A stretch of DNA of 64,000 nt. Source: Mesorhizobium sp. YIM 152430. Lineage in GTDB: Bacteria; Pseudomonadota; Alphaproteobacteria; Rhizobiales; Rhizobiaceae. Under the pieces are notes generated by a model that was given only the letters and a program-made list of their open reading frames with translations, was not told the DNA's origin and made no database searches. Shown here piece by piece: positions 56,301-64,000 of the stretch. The first letter of the stretch is position 1, and each line of letters opens with the position of its first letter. The stretch spans positions 1 through 64,000 of the forward strand of contig NZ_JARGES010000043.1 in assembly GCF_029210365.1 (NCBI RefSeq). The letters are read 5' to 3'. Position numbers and translations under genes: made by a program.

Positions 56301-57491
56301 ATGTTCATACCGTTCTTCCTCGAACTGAAAGCCGCGCGCATTCCCGTCTCGCTGCGGGAATATTTGTCGCTGCTCGAAGGCATGGACGCCCATCTCGTCG
56401 ATTACGACGTCGAGGGCTTCTACTATCTGGCGCGCGCGGCGATGGTGAAGGACGAGCGCCACATCGACCGCTTCGACCAGGTGTTCGGCCATGTCTTCAA
56501 GGGTGTCGAGGCGGTGTCGGGGGAGAGCGCCGTCGACGTTGCGAACATTCCCGAGGAATGGCTACGGCGGTTGGCCGAAAAGCACCTGACCGACGAGGAA
56601 AAGAAGCTCGTCGAAAGCCTCGGCGGCTTCGAAAAGCTGATGGAGACGCTTAAGGCACGGCTGGAAGAGCAGAAGGGCCGCCATCAGGGCGGGTCGAAAT
56701 GGATCGGCACCGCCGGCACCTCGCCCTTCGGCGCCTATGGCTACAATCCCGAAGGCGTGCGGATCGGCCAGGAAGGGAGTCGCCACCGACGCGCGGTCAA
56801 GGTCTGGGACAAGCGCGAATTCCGCAATTTCGACGATTCGGTCGAACTCGGCACGCGCAACATCAAGGTCGCGCTGAAGCGCCTGCGCCGCTGGGTGCGC
56901 GAGGGCGCGGACGAGGAATTCGACCTTGGCGGCACGATCAAGTCGACCGCCGAGCACGGCTATCTCGACGTCCAGACGCGCCCCGAACGGCGCAATGCGG
57001 TGAAACTCCTGATGTTCTTCGATGTCGGCGGCTCGATGGACGATCACATCCGCATCGTCGAGGAACTGTTCTCGGCCGCGCGCGCCGAATTCCGCCAGCT
57101 CGAATATTTCTACTTCCACAATTGCGTCTATGAGGGCGTGTGGAAGGACAATGCCCGCCGGCACTCCGAGGTCATCCCGACCTATGACGTGCTGCACAAA
57201 TACGGCGCGGACTACAAGGCGATCTTCGTCGGCGACGCCTCGATGAGCCCCTACGAGATCGCCTATCCGGGCGGCGCTGTGGAGGACTGGAACGCGGAGG
57301 CCGGCATCGTCTGGCTGCAACGCGTCCTCCAGCACTGGCCGAAGGCCGTCTGGCTCAACCCGGTGCGCGAGAAGCACTGGGGCTACACGCATTCGATCCA
57401 GATGATTCGCGAGATCTTTTCCGAGCGCATGTTTCCGCTGACGCTGAACGGGCTGGAAAAGGCGACACGCGAGCTTTCGCGCAGCCGCTGA
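56301..57491 (+). CDS. CoxE-like VWA-domain protein
   Basis: The 396-residue protein is a soluble CoxE-type VWA protein: an N-terminal helical part (FIPFFLELKAARIPVSLREY), a basic linker, and a VWA domain with a metal-site motif reading DVGGSMDD, where the classical form is DxSxS. CoxE-like proteins act with MoxR AAA+ ATPases in maturation of enzymes. No MoxR gene is next to it here. Confidence 0.87.
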   Translation: MFIPFFLELKAARIPVSLREYLSLLEGMDAHLVDYDVEGFYYLARAAMVKDERHIDRFDQVFGHVFKGVEAVSGESAVDVANIPEEWLRRLAEKHLTDEEKKLVESLGGFEKLMETLKARLEEQKGRHQGGSKWIGTAGTSPFGAYGYNPEGVRIGQEGSRHRRAVKVWDKREFRNFDDSVELGTRNIKVALKRLRRWVREGADEEFDLGGTIKSTAEHGYLDVQTRPERRNAVKLLMFFDVGGSMDDHIRIVEELFSAARAEFRQLEYFYFHNCVYEGVWKDNARRHSEVIPTYDVLHKYGADYKAIFVGDASMSPYEIAYPGGAVEDWNAEAGIVWLQRVLQHWPKAVWLNPVREKHWGYTHSIQMIREIFSERMFPLTLNGLEKATRELSRSR

Positions 57492-57588
57492 CGCTTCCCT
57501 GACATGACCGGGGGCTTGCGCGAAGTTTGGCCCGGCGCCACCTTCCCGCTTGCCGTCAAGCGCCTTCGCCAGTTATGATTAACAAATC

Positions 57589-58095
57589 ATGAAGACGCTC
57601 TCGATCGACATCCGCAAGGCCGACCCGCACGACGCGGATGCGATCGCCGGTGTGCATCACGATGCCTGGATCGGCACCTATGCGGGCCTGATCCCGCACG
57701 GCGCGCTGAACTCCATGCTGTCGCGCCGCGGCGCGCAATGGTGGGAAAAGGCGATCCGGCGCGCGGCGAGCGTCCTCGTCGTCGAGATCGACGGCCATGT
57801 CGTGGGCTATGCCACGCTCGGCCGCAACCGCGCCCGCGACCTGCCGCAGGACGGCGAGATCTACGAGCTCTATCTCCTGCCCGAATATCAGGGCATCGGC
57901 CTCGGCACCCGCCTCTTCAAGGCCGCGCGCGACCGGCTGAAGGCCCACGGCCTATCCGGCCTCGTCGTCTGGGCGCTGGAAGACAATGACGGCGCCCGCG
58001 CCTTCTATGAGGGCGCCGGCGGCCGCGACATTGCCGAAGGCGTCGAGATATTCGACCAGAAGGCGTTGAAGAAGGTCGCCTACGTCTGGAATTGA
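57589..58095 (+). CDS. GNAT-family N-acetyltransferase
   Basis: The 168-residue protein has the acetyl-CoA binding motif A LPEYQGIGLGTRLFKAA and motif B region GLSGLVVWALEDNDGARAFY. An N-terminal IRKADPHDADAIAGVHHDAW segment is typical of this branch. The acceptor is unknown. Confidence 0.9.
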   Translation: MKTLSIDIRKADPHDADAIAGVHHDAWIGTYAGLIPHGALNSMLSRRGAQWWEKAIRRAASVLVVEIDGHVVGYATLGRNRARDLPQDGEIYELYLLPEYQGIGLGTRLFKAARDRLKAHGLSGLVVWALEDNDGARAFYEGAGGRDIAEGVEIFDQKALKKVAYVWN

Positions 58096-58283
58096 GGCGT
58101 TGGCGCTGCCGGCTTTGAACGGCGCGTCAGACGCGATGTCGAGGCGACGGGCAGGACGCCGCCTCCTCTCTCCGCCCATCACCCCTGAGACGCGACGTGA
58201 CCTGCCGCTTCCTTGCATTGCAGCATGAGACGCGCTAACCGCTTGCGCACGATTTCCGAACTTTGCGAAGACAGGATCAGCGT

Positions 58284-58817
58284 ATGCGTCTCGACGCCAT
58301 TGCCATCGGCGACAACCCGCCTCACGACGTCAACGTCCTCATCGAAGTGCCGGCCGGCGGCCAGCCGATCAAGTATGAGATGGACAAGGAGGCCGGCGTG
58401 CTCGTGGTCGACCGCTTCCTCTATACGCCGATGCGCTACCCCGGCAATTATGGCTTCGTCCCGCACACTTTGTCGGAAGACGGCGATCCGATCGACGTCC
58501 TCATCTGCAATACGCGCGAACTGGTCCCCGGCTGCGTCATCAACGTGCGCCCGATCGGCGTCCTGATCATGGAGGACGACGGCGGCAAGGACGAGAAGAT
58601 CATCGCCGTGCCGACCCCGCACGTCACGCGCCGCTACGAGAATGTCCACGACTATACCGACCTGCCGGAAATCACCTTGAGGCAGATCGAGCACTTCTTC
58701 GAGCACTACAAGGATCTGGAGCCGGGCAAATGGGTGAAGATCGGCGGCTGGCAGGGCGCCGAGAAGGCCCGCACCATGATCGTCGAGGCGATCGAGCGGG
58801 CGAAGTCGAAGGGCTGA
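58284..58817 (+). CDS. ppa: Inorganic pyrophosphatase
   Basis: The 177-residue soluble family I pyrophosphatase hydrolyses pyrophosphate and so drives biosynthesis. The signature DGDPIDVLI, the [11 protein letters not shown] block and [10 protein letters not shown] are intact. The ATG at 58284 has an AGGA nearby. It converges with pncA across a terminator. Confidence 0.96.
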   Translation: MRLDAIAIGDNPPHDVNVLIEVPAGGQPIKYEMDKEAGVLVVDRFLYTPMRYPGNYGFVPHTLSEDGDPIDVLICNTRELVPGCVINVRPIGVLIMEDDGGKDEKIIAVPTPHVTRRYENVHDYTDLPEITLRQIEHFFEHYKDLEPGKWVKIGGWQGAEKARTMIVEAIERAKSKG

Positions 58818-58840
58818 CGTCCCGACAATAATGCGATGCG

Positions 58841-58866
58841 AAGGCCCGGTCGATCCGGGCCTTCCT
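58841..58866. terminator. Terminator between ppa and pncA
   Basis: AAGGCCCGG (58841-58849) and CCGGGCCTT (58855-58863) form a perfect 9-bp stem with a 5-nt loop, placed between two convergent genes. Confidence 0.8.
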
Positions 58867-58870
58867 CGTT

Positions 58871-59470
58871 TCAGGCGATGGTCACGCCTGCCCTCTTCAT
58901 GTCGTCGGTCATTGCGGCGAGCGATCCGGCAAGATCGATCGCACGGCAGGCATCCATGGCGACGGTGACGGAAAAGCCGAGCCTGGCGGCATCGAGGGCG
59001 GAATAGGCGACGCAGAAATCCGTCGCGAGACCGACCAGCGTCAGATGGCGGATGCCACGTTCCTTGAGATAGCCGCCGAGCCCGGTTGGCGTCGTGCGGT
59101 CGTTCTCGAAGAAGGCGGAATAGGAATCGATGGCGGGCCGAAAGCCCTTGCGGACGACCAGTTCGGCCTGCGTCCAGTCGAGATCGGCATGGAAGGCCGC
59201 GCCCTTGGTGCCCTGGACGCAATGGTCGGGCCAGAGCGTCTGCGTCCCGTAGTCCATCTCCACGGTCTCGAACGGCGCCTTGCCCGCGTGCCGCGAGGCG
59301 AAGCTGGAATGGCCCGCCGGGTGCCAGTCCTGCGTCAGGATGACGTGCGGCGCAGCCTCGATCATCCGGTTGACGATCGGCACGATGGCATCGCCGTCCT
59401 CGACGGCAAGCGCACCGCCGGGGCAGAAATCGTTCTGCACGTCGATCACGATCAATGCTTCCTCGGCCAT
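58871..59470 (-). CDS. pncA: Nicotinamidase
   Basis: The 199-residue enzyme deamidates nicotinamide to nicotinate for NAD salvage. Catalytic Asp10 lies in VIDVQNDFCPGG, metal ligands in DWHPAGHSSFASRH and the nucleophile Cys in GLATDFCVAYSA. It converges with ppa. Confidence 0.95.
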   Translation of the reverse strand: MAEEALIVIDVQNDFCPGGALAVEDGDAIVPIVNRMIEAAPHVILTQDWHPAGHSSFASRHAGKAPFETVEMDYGTQTLWPDHCVQGTKGAAFHADLDWTQAELVVRKGFRPAIDSYSAFFENDRTTPTGLGGYLKERGIRHLTLVGLATDFCVAYSALDAARLGFSVTVAMDACRAIDLAGSLAAMTDDMKRAGVTIA

Positions 59471-59588
59471 GCGTCAGTCTCCCTCTTGCCGGCCCGCACC
59501 CTAGTCAGGGTCGTCGCGTGGGGCAACATTTCCGGTTCCCATGCCGATAGCCGCTGGCTAGTCTGCGTTGAGCGAACCGGAGACCACG

Positions 59589-60752
59589 ATGCCGATCCTG
59601 AACCGCGCGAACGAGATGCACGATGAAATCGTCGGCTGGCGCAGGCACATCCATCAACATCCCGAGATCGGCTTCGAGGTTCACCGGACAGCGGAATTCG
59701 TCGCGCGCAAACTGGAGGAATTCGGCGTCAACGAAATCCATCGTGGCTTCGGCGAGAGCGGCGTCGTCGGGGTGATCCGCGGCCGCCTCGGCGACGGGCC
59801 GGTCATCGCGCTGCGTGCCGACATGGACGCGTTGCCGATCGTCGAGGCGACGTCGCAGCCGCACGCCTCGACGGTTCCGGGCGCGATGCACGCCTGCGGC
59901 CATGACGGCCACACGGCGATGCTTCTGGGCGCGGCGAAATATCTGGCCGAGACGCGCAACTTCAAGGGATCGGTCGTGCTCGTCTTCCAGCCGGCCGAAG
60001 AGATCGGCGGCGGCGCCCTGGCGATGATCGAGGACGGGCTCTTCGACCGCTTCGGCATCGGCCATGTCTATGGGATGCACAACATGCCGGGCATTCCCAC
60101 CGGCCACATCGCGCTTCGTCCCGGCTCGATCATGGCCGCATCCGCCAAATTCAAGATCCGCGTCACCGGGCGCGGGGGCCATGCGGCGCGCCCGCACACC
60201 ACCATCGACCCGATCGTCACCGGCGCGCAAATCGTCACCGCCTTGCAGACCATCGTCTCGCGCAACACCGATCCGGTGACGGCGGCCGTGGTGACGGTGA
60301 CGAAGTTCGACGCCGGCACGGCCTACAACATCATCCCCGAAGTGATCGAATTGTGGGGCAGTGTGCGCGCGCTCTCGATGGAGGTGGCGAAGGCGACGGA
60401 GGACCGCATCGTCCATATCGCGACCAGGATCGGCGAGGCGGCCGGCGCGAGCGTCGAGGTCGACTACAACCAGACGATCTCGGTGACGCATAACGACCCT
60501 GATGAAGCGGCCTTTTCGGCGCAGATCGCGCGCGAGATCGTCGGCGAGGCGCAGGTCGACGCCGACGCCGCGCCGGTGATGGCAGGCGAGGATTTCTCGC
60601 GGATGCTCGAAAGGCGGCCGGGCACGCTGGTCTTCCTCGGCAATGGCGGTTCGGCCAATCTCCACCATCCCGAATATGATTTCGACGACGAGGCGATCCC
60701 TGCGGGTGTCTCGTATTGGGTCCGGCTGGTCGAGCGGAAGCTGGCCGCATGA
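59589..60752 (+). CDS. M20-family amidohydrolase
   Basis: This 387-residue metalloenzyme is an M20D aminoacylase/hippurate hydrolase-like protein. IHQHPEIGFEVHRTAEFV, the metal-site MHACGHDGHTAMLLGA, QPAEEIGGGALAMIEDG and a late GEDFS block are present. Substrates are N-acyl or related amides. Its stop overlaps the next small gene (ATGA). Confidence 0.92.
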   Translation: MPILNRANEMHDEIVGWRRHIHQHPEIGFEVHRTAEFVARKLEEFGVNEIHRGFGESGVVGVIRGRLGDGPVIALRADMDALPIVEATSQPHASTVPGAMHACGHDGHTAMLLGAAKYLAETRNFKGSVVLVFQPAEEIGGGALAMIEDGLFDRFGIGHVYGMHNMPGIPTGHIALRPGSIMAASAKFKIRVTGRGGHAARPHTTIDPIVTGAQIVTALQTIVSRNTDPVTAAVVTVTKFDAGTAYNIIPEVIELWGSVRALSMEVAKATEDRIVHIATRIGEAAGASVEVDYNQTISVTHNDPDEAAFSAQIAREIVGEAQVDADAAPVMAGEDFSRMLERRPGTLVFLGNGGSANLHHPEYDFDDEAIPAGVSYWVRLVERKLAA

Positions 60753-60964
60753 AGAACGACGACGAATCGAAGCGCATCATCCGCCGCGTCGGCCAGGAAA
60801 GCGAAGCGACGATGGCGACGCGCGTGCGCCGCCACATGTCGGGCGCCGACGCCGATCCCGACGACTGGGTCGAGGTCTGGGGCACGCGGATCGGCCGCGT
60901 CTTCAGCGTCATCCTCGCCGCCGTGCTGGTCTGGTGGTTGATCGACTTCATCCGAACCTTATGA
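60749..60964 (+). CDS. Small single-helix membrane protein, unknown
   Basis: The 71-residue protein has a polar N-terminal half (KNDDESKRIIRRVGQESEAT) and one C-terminal membrane helix (VFSVILAAVLVWWLIDFI). It overlaps both neighbours by 4 nt, the M20 gene upstream and the pdxY-like gene downstream, so translation of the three is coupled. Function is unknown. Confidence 0.82.
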   Translation: MKNDDESKRIIRRVGQESEATMATRVRRHMSGADADPDDWVEVWGTRIGRVFSVILAAVLVWWLIDFIRTL

Positions 60965-61830
60965 CGAAGCCGGCGATCCTCGTCATATCGAGCCATGTCG
61001 TACGCGGGACGGTGGGCAACCGCGCCGCAGTCTTCGCGCTGGAAACGCTCGGGCATCCGGTCTGGGCCGTGCCGACCGTCACGCTGCCCTGGCATCCCGG
61101 ACATGGACCCGCGACCCGCATCGTGCCGTCCGCGGACGCCTTCGCGGCGATGCTGGCCGACCTCGAACGGGCAGCATGGCTGGGCGAGGTGGGCGGCATC
61201 CTGACCGGCTATCTCGGCGGCGCGGAACAGGCCGCATCCATCGCCCGGCTGATCGCGGCGGTGAAGGTAAAGAACCCTGAGGCGCTCTATGTCTGCGATC
61301 CGGTGATCGGCGACAGTGGCGGGCTCTACGTGCCGCCGGCAACAGCCGAGGCGATCCGCGACCATCTCCTGCCGCTCGCCGACATCGCGACGCCGAACCG
61401 CGCCGAACTCGACTGGCTGGCGGGACGGGCGGGTGGAACGGCGGAGGAGATCGCCGCGGCCGCGCGCGATTTGCCGCCGCCGGCCATGCTCGTCACCTCC
61501 GCGCCGGCGGGCGAGGGCCGCATCGGAAACCTATGGGTCGAACGCGACACGGCGCTTCTGGCAAGCCACGATCTCGTCGCACGACCACCAAACGGGCTCG
61601 GGGACCTGACCGCCGCGCTCCTGCTCGCCCGACGGCTCGACGGGAAAAGCGCGCGCGAGGCCATTCGCCACGTCACCGCCGCCGTATATGAAATCCTGTC
61701 GAACGCTTCAGCCCGCGGCGCCGACGAACTGATGCTGGAGACGGATGCGGCGAGCCTGACCGCACCGAACGCGAGAGTGGACATTCGCAACTGCGCCGAA
61801 ACGAAGCGGGAGCGTTTGACACACGCCTGA
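60961..61830 (+). CDS. pdxY: Pyridoxal kinase (PdxY type)
   Basis: The 289-residue ribokinase-fold enzyme phosphorylates pyridoxal in vitamin B6 salvage. SSHVVRGTVGNRAAVFALE at the start, CDPVIGDSGGLYV, the PNRAELDWL block and the ATP/anion-hole motif GLGDLTAALLLARR, with the catalytic Asp, are present. It starts inside the stop of the small membrane protein. Confidence 0.93.
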   Translation: MTKPAILVISSHVVRGTVGNRAAVFALETLGHPVWAVPTVTLPWHPGHGPATRIVPSADAFAAMLADLERAAWLGEVGGILTGYLGGAEQAASIARLIAAVKVKNPEALYVCDPVIGDSGGLYVPPATAEAIRDHLLPLADIATPNRAELDWLAGRAGGTAEEIAAAARDLPPPAMLVTSAPAGEGRIGNLWVERDTALLASHDLVARPPNGLGDLTAALLLARRLDGKSAREAIRHVTAAVYEILSNASARGADELMLETDAASLTAPNARVDIRNCAETKRERLTHA

Positions 61831-61865
61831 TTGCCCCCGCGGAATTTTCCGGCTATCTCGACCCC

Positions 61866-62501
61866 ATGAGCCATCTGCCCGACACCCTTCTTTCCGGTTA
61901 TCGCGATTTCATGAGCGGTCGCTATGCGACCGAGAGCGAGCGCTATCGAACGCTGGCCAAGGACGGCCAGAAGCCCGAGACGATGGTGATCGCCTGCTGC
62001 GACAGCCGTGCCGCGCCCGAGACGATCTTCAACGCCAGTCCCGGCGAACTGTTCGTCGTTCGCAATGTCGCGAACCTGGTCCCGCCCTATCAGCCGGACG
62101 ACAAGCTTCACGCAACGTCGGCGGCGCTTGAATTCGCCGTGCAAAGCCTCAAGGTGAAGCACATTGTCGTGCTCGGTCACGGTCGCTGCGGGGGCATTTC
62201 GGCCGCGCTCAATCCGATGAGCGAGCCGCTGTCGCCCGGCGACTTCATCGGCCGCTGGATGAGCCTCGTCGCCCCGGCCGCGCAGATGGTCGCCGGCAAC
62301 AACATCATGACGCCCGGCGAGCGCCAGACGGCGATGGAGCGCATCTCGATCCGCTTCTCGCTCGCCAATCTGCGCACGTTTCCCTGTGTCGACATCCTGG
62401 AGAAGAAAGGTCGGCTGACGCTGCACGGCGCCTGGTTCGACATCTCGTCCGGCGAATTGTGGGCGATGGACCCGACGTCGGGCGATTTCGAGCGGCCCTG
62501 A
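61866..62501 (+). CDS. Beta-class carbonic anhydrase
   Basis: The 211-residue zinc enzyme hydrates carbon dioxide. Zinc ligands Cys (ACCDSRAAPETIF) and His-x-x-Cys (LGHGRCGGIS) and the CDSR Asp/Arg pair are intact. It lies 35 nt after pdxY and ends 1 nt before the convergent exporter gene. Confidence 0.94.
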   Translation: MSHLPDTLLSGYRDFMSGRYATESERYRTLAKDGQKPETMVIACCDSRAAPETIFNASPGELFVVRNVANLVPPYQPDDKLHATSAALEFAVQSLKVKHIVVLGHGRCGGISAALNPMSEPLSPGDFIGRWMSLVAPAAQMVAGNNIMTPGERQTAMERISIRFSLANLRTFPCVDILEKKGRLTLHGAWFDISSGELWAMDPTSGDFERP

Positions 62502-62502
62502 C

Positions 62503-63774
62503 CTACTCCGCGGACGCGGCAGGCGTAATGACGGTGCGCGCCAGCGCCGGCTCGGGATAGCGGCTCCACAGGAGCCACGACAGGATCGCGAAGAAGCCCA
62601 TCGCCGGGATCACCGTCGCGATGCCGGTGACCGGGTCTCCGACCAGCGCCGCGATCATGCCGCCGACGAGCCCGCCGCCCATCTGGATGAAGCCGCTCAT
62701 CGAGGCGGCCGCCCCCGCCATATGCGGAAAGGGGGCGAGGGAGGCCGTCGACATGGCCGGCATGACGAAGGCGATGCCGAACGCATAGATGCCGACCGGC
62801 GCCATGACAAGAAGAAAGCTCGGCTCGAAGGCGCGCATCCCGATGGCGAGCATCAGGCTGCCGGTGGCGATGAACCAGAGCCCCGGCTTGACGAGCTGGT
62901 AGGCGCTGCGCGTTCCCATCAGCCGGCGCATGACGACGGCGCCGATGAAGAACGCGCCCGACTGCATCAGCATTCCCAGGCCGAACTGGGTCGGGGTCAG
63001 CCCGACGCGGTCCATCAGCACGAAGGGCAGGATGGTGGCGAGCGTGTAGAGCGCGCCCACCGATCCGCCCATGACAAGGCTCGACCACATGAAATAGCCG
63101 CTGCCCGACAGCGAACGATAGGAGCGGACGAGCGCGCGCGGCCTGATGCACGAGGGATCGCGCATGACCGTTTCCGTCAACGCGAACTTGACGACGAGAA
63201 TGACGGTGACGCCGAAGGCGAGCATGAATGCGAAGATCGAGTGCCAGCCGAAAAGCTCCATCGCCACGCCGCCGATGGTGGGTGAGAAGGCCGGGCCGAT
63301 GCCCAGGATCATGCCGATCAGGTTCATGATCCGCGCCGAGCGCTCGTTGGTGAACAGATCGCGCACGATGGCGCGCGCGATCGCGACGCCGGCCGCCGCC
63401 CCGATGCCCTGCGCGAAGCGGGCGGCGATCAGAAGCTCGATCGTCGGCGCCAGGATGGCCGCCATGGTCGCGACAAGGTAAATGCCCATGAAGGCGATGG
63501 TGATCGGCTTGCGGCCATAGCCGTCGGACAGCGGCCCGCAAACGAGCTGGGCGAAGGCGAAGCCGGCGAAATAGAGCGACAGCGTCATCTTCACCGCCGC
63601 GTCGGTGGTGCCGAATGCGCGCACGATCTCCGGCATGGCGGGCGTGAACAGCGCCATCGAGATCGGCCCGATGGCAACGAGTAGAGCGCCGATGATCGAG
63701 ACGCGCAATTCGCTCATCACCGGCGTCGACGCGACGGGCTGCGCCCCGACCGGCTGCCCTTGCTGCACGTTCAT
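62503..63774 (-). CDS. Bcr/CflA-family multidrug efflux MFS transporter
   Basis: This 423-residue protein has about 12 membrane segments and matches the Bcr/CflA branch of drug/proton antiporters, with SLYFAGFAFAQLVCGPLSDG after the second helix and ARFAQGIGAAAGVAIARAIV. Its ATG overlaps the MarR-type regulator stop (ATGA), so regulator and exporter form an operon. Confidence 0.92.
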   Translation of the reverse strand: MNVQQGQPVGAQPVASTPVMSELRVSIIGALLVAIGPISMALFTPAMPEIVRAFGTTDAAVKMTLSLYFAGFAFAQLVCGPLSDGYGRKPITIAFMGIYLVATMAAILAPTIELLIAARFAQGIGAAAGVAIARAIVRDLFTNERSARIMNLIGMILGIGPAFSPTIGGVAMELFGWHSIFAFMLAFGVTVILVVKFALTETVMRDPSCIRPRALVRSYRSLSGSGYFMWSSLVMGGSVGALYTLATILPFVLMDRVGLTPTQFGLGMLMQSGAFFIGAVVMRRLMGTRSAYQLVKPGLWFIATGSLMLAIGMRAFEPSFLLVMAPVGIYAFGIAFVMPAMSTASLAPFPHMAGAAASMSGFIQMGGGLVGGMIAALVGDPVTGIATVIPAMGFFAILSWLLWSRYPEPALARTVITPAASAE

Positions 63775-64000
63775 GCCGCCGAACTCCGCGCCTCGATCCG
63801 CGCATCCGACAGATTGCAGCGCACGGTCTTGAGCACCTTGAGCATGGCCGCCCAGTCCTTCGGGTCGACCGATTGCGCGGCCTGTATCCGCGTCTCGTCG
63901 CCGAATATCTTGATCTGGTCGAGAACGGCGTCGGCAGCATTGGTAAGGGCGATCAGCTTCGCCCGGCGGTCGGACGGGTCGGGAAGCCGCTCGATCAGCC
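63771..64000 (-). CDS. MarR-family regulator, C-terminal part
   Basis: The visible 75 C-terminal residues begin LIERLPDPSDRRAKLIALTN, the wing and following helix of a MarR-type winged helix, and end RIEARSSAA. The N-terminal part lies beyond the window edge. Coupling to the Bcr/CflA exporter suggests local control of it. Confidence 0.85.
   Translation of the reverse strand, partial: LIERLPDPSDRRAKLIALTNAADAVLDQIKIFGDETRIQAAQSVDPKDWAAMLKVLKTVRCNLSDARIEARSSAA

Overview
The window looks like a piece of the main chromosome of a high-GC alphaproteobacterium of the order Hyphomicrobiales (Rhizobiales), probably close to the Phyllobacteriaceae/Mesorhizobium group. I infer this from gene content and order: phaR next to phaA-phaB; an Suv3-like helicase followed by an S4-domain protein, fdxA, carD and an rpoH-type sigma factor; DUF1036 coupled to pyk; tkt-gap-pgk on one strand; DUF4164-zapA; and many small families typical of the order (DUF1013/TrcR, DUF1192, DUF2312, DUF1244, BA14K, YdcH). 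No rRNA, tRNA, CRISPR array, prophage or replication origin was seen.

Layout. 0.1-2.9 kb: polyhydroxyalkanoate regulation and the first two synthesis steps. 3.1-11.5 kb: methyltransferase, helicase-S4-fdxA-carD-rpoH housekeeping block, M48 lipoprotein protease. 11.6-15.1 kb: thiamine ABC transporter thiBPQ under a TPP riboswitch, all on the minus strand. 15.3-19.4 kb: class I aldolase, SGNH hydrolase, propionyl-CoA synthetase. 19.4-22.5 kb: the only clearly accessory stretch. It is visibly richer in A/T and holds a two-gene cassette of unknown function, a run of hairpins, a decayed IS1595/ISXO2-like element, an orphan RelB/DinJ-type antitoxin and two large intergenic palindromes. 22.5-32.9 kb: SDR, a small-protein/VOC/WYL-regulator module with a repeated upstream element, TrcR, L,D-transpeptidase, small envelope proteins, quinone oxidoreductase, MFS transporter with a coupled ArsR-type regulator. 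33-45.9 kb: paired YdcH proteins, purEK, rpmJ, TPR protein, GGDEF/EAL protein, TadG-like protein, DUF2312, DUF1244, N-formylglutamate amidohydrolase, DUF1036, pyk. 45.9-52.4 kb: pgk, a cation/proton antiporter, gap and tkt. 52.6-64 kb: zapA, a ccdAB pair with a shortened toxin, an Uup-like ABC-F ATPase, thiamine pyrophosphokinase, CoxE-like VWA protein, ppa, pncA, M20 hydrolase, pdxY-type kinase, beta-carbonic anhydrase, a Bcr/CflA exporter and the end of its MarR-type regulator.

Metabolically the window gathers lower glycolysis and the pentose phosphate link (fba, gap, pgk, pyk, tkt), carbon storage (phaAB with phaR), purine synthesis (purEK) and thiamine supply (uptake by thiBPQ, activation by the pyrophosphokinase). 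I saw no clear new defence or biosynthetic system. The most interesting leads are the accessory stretch at 19.4-22.0 kb, the near-identical elements placed about 50 nt upstream of two adjacent small genes near a WYL regulator, the internally shortened CcdB, and a strong hairpin that covers the predicted start codon of the TPR gene downstream of rpmJ.
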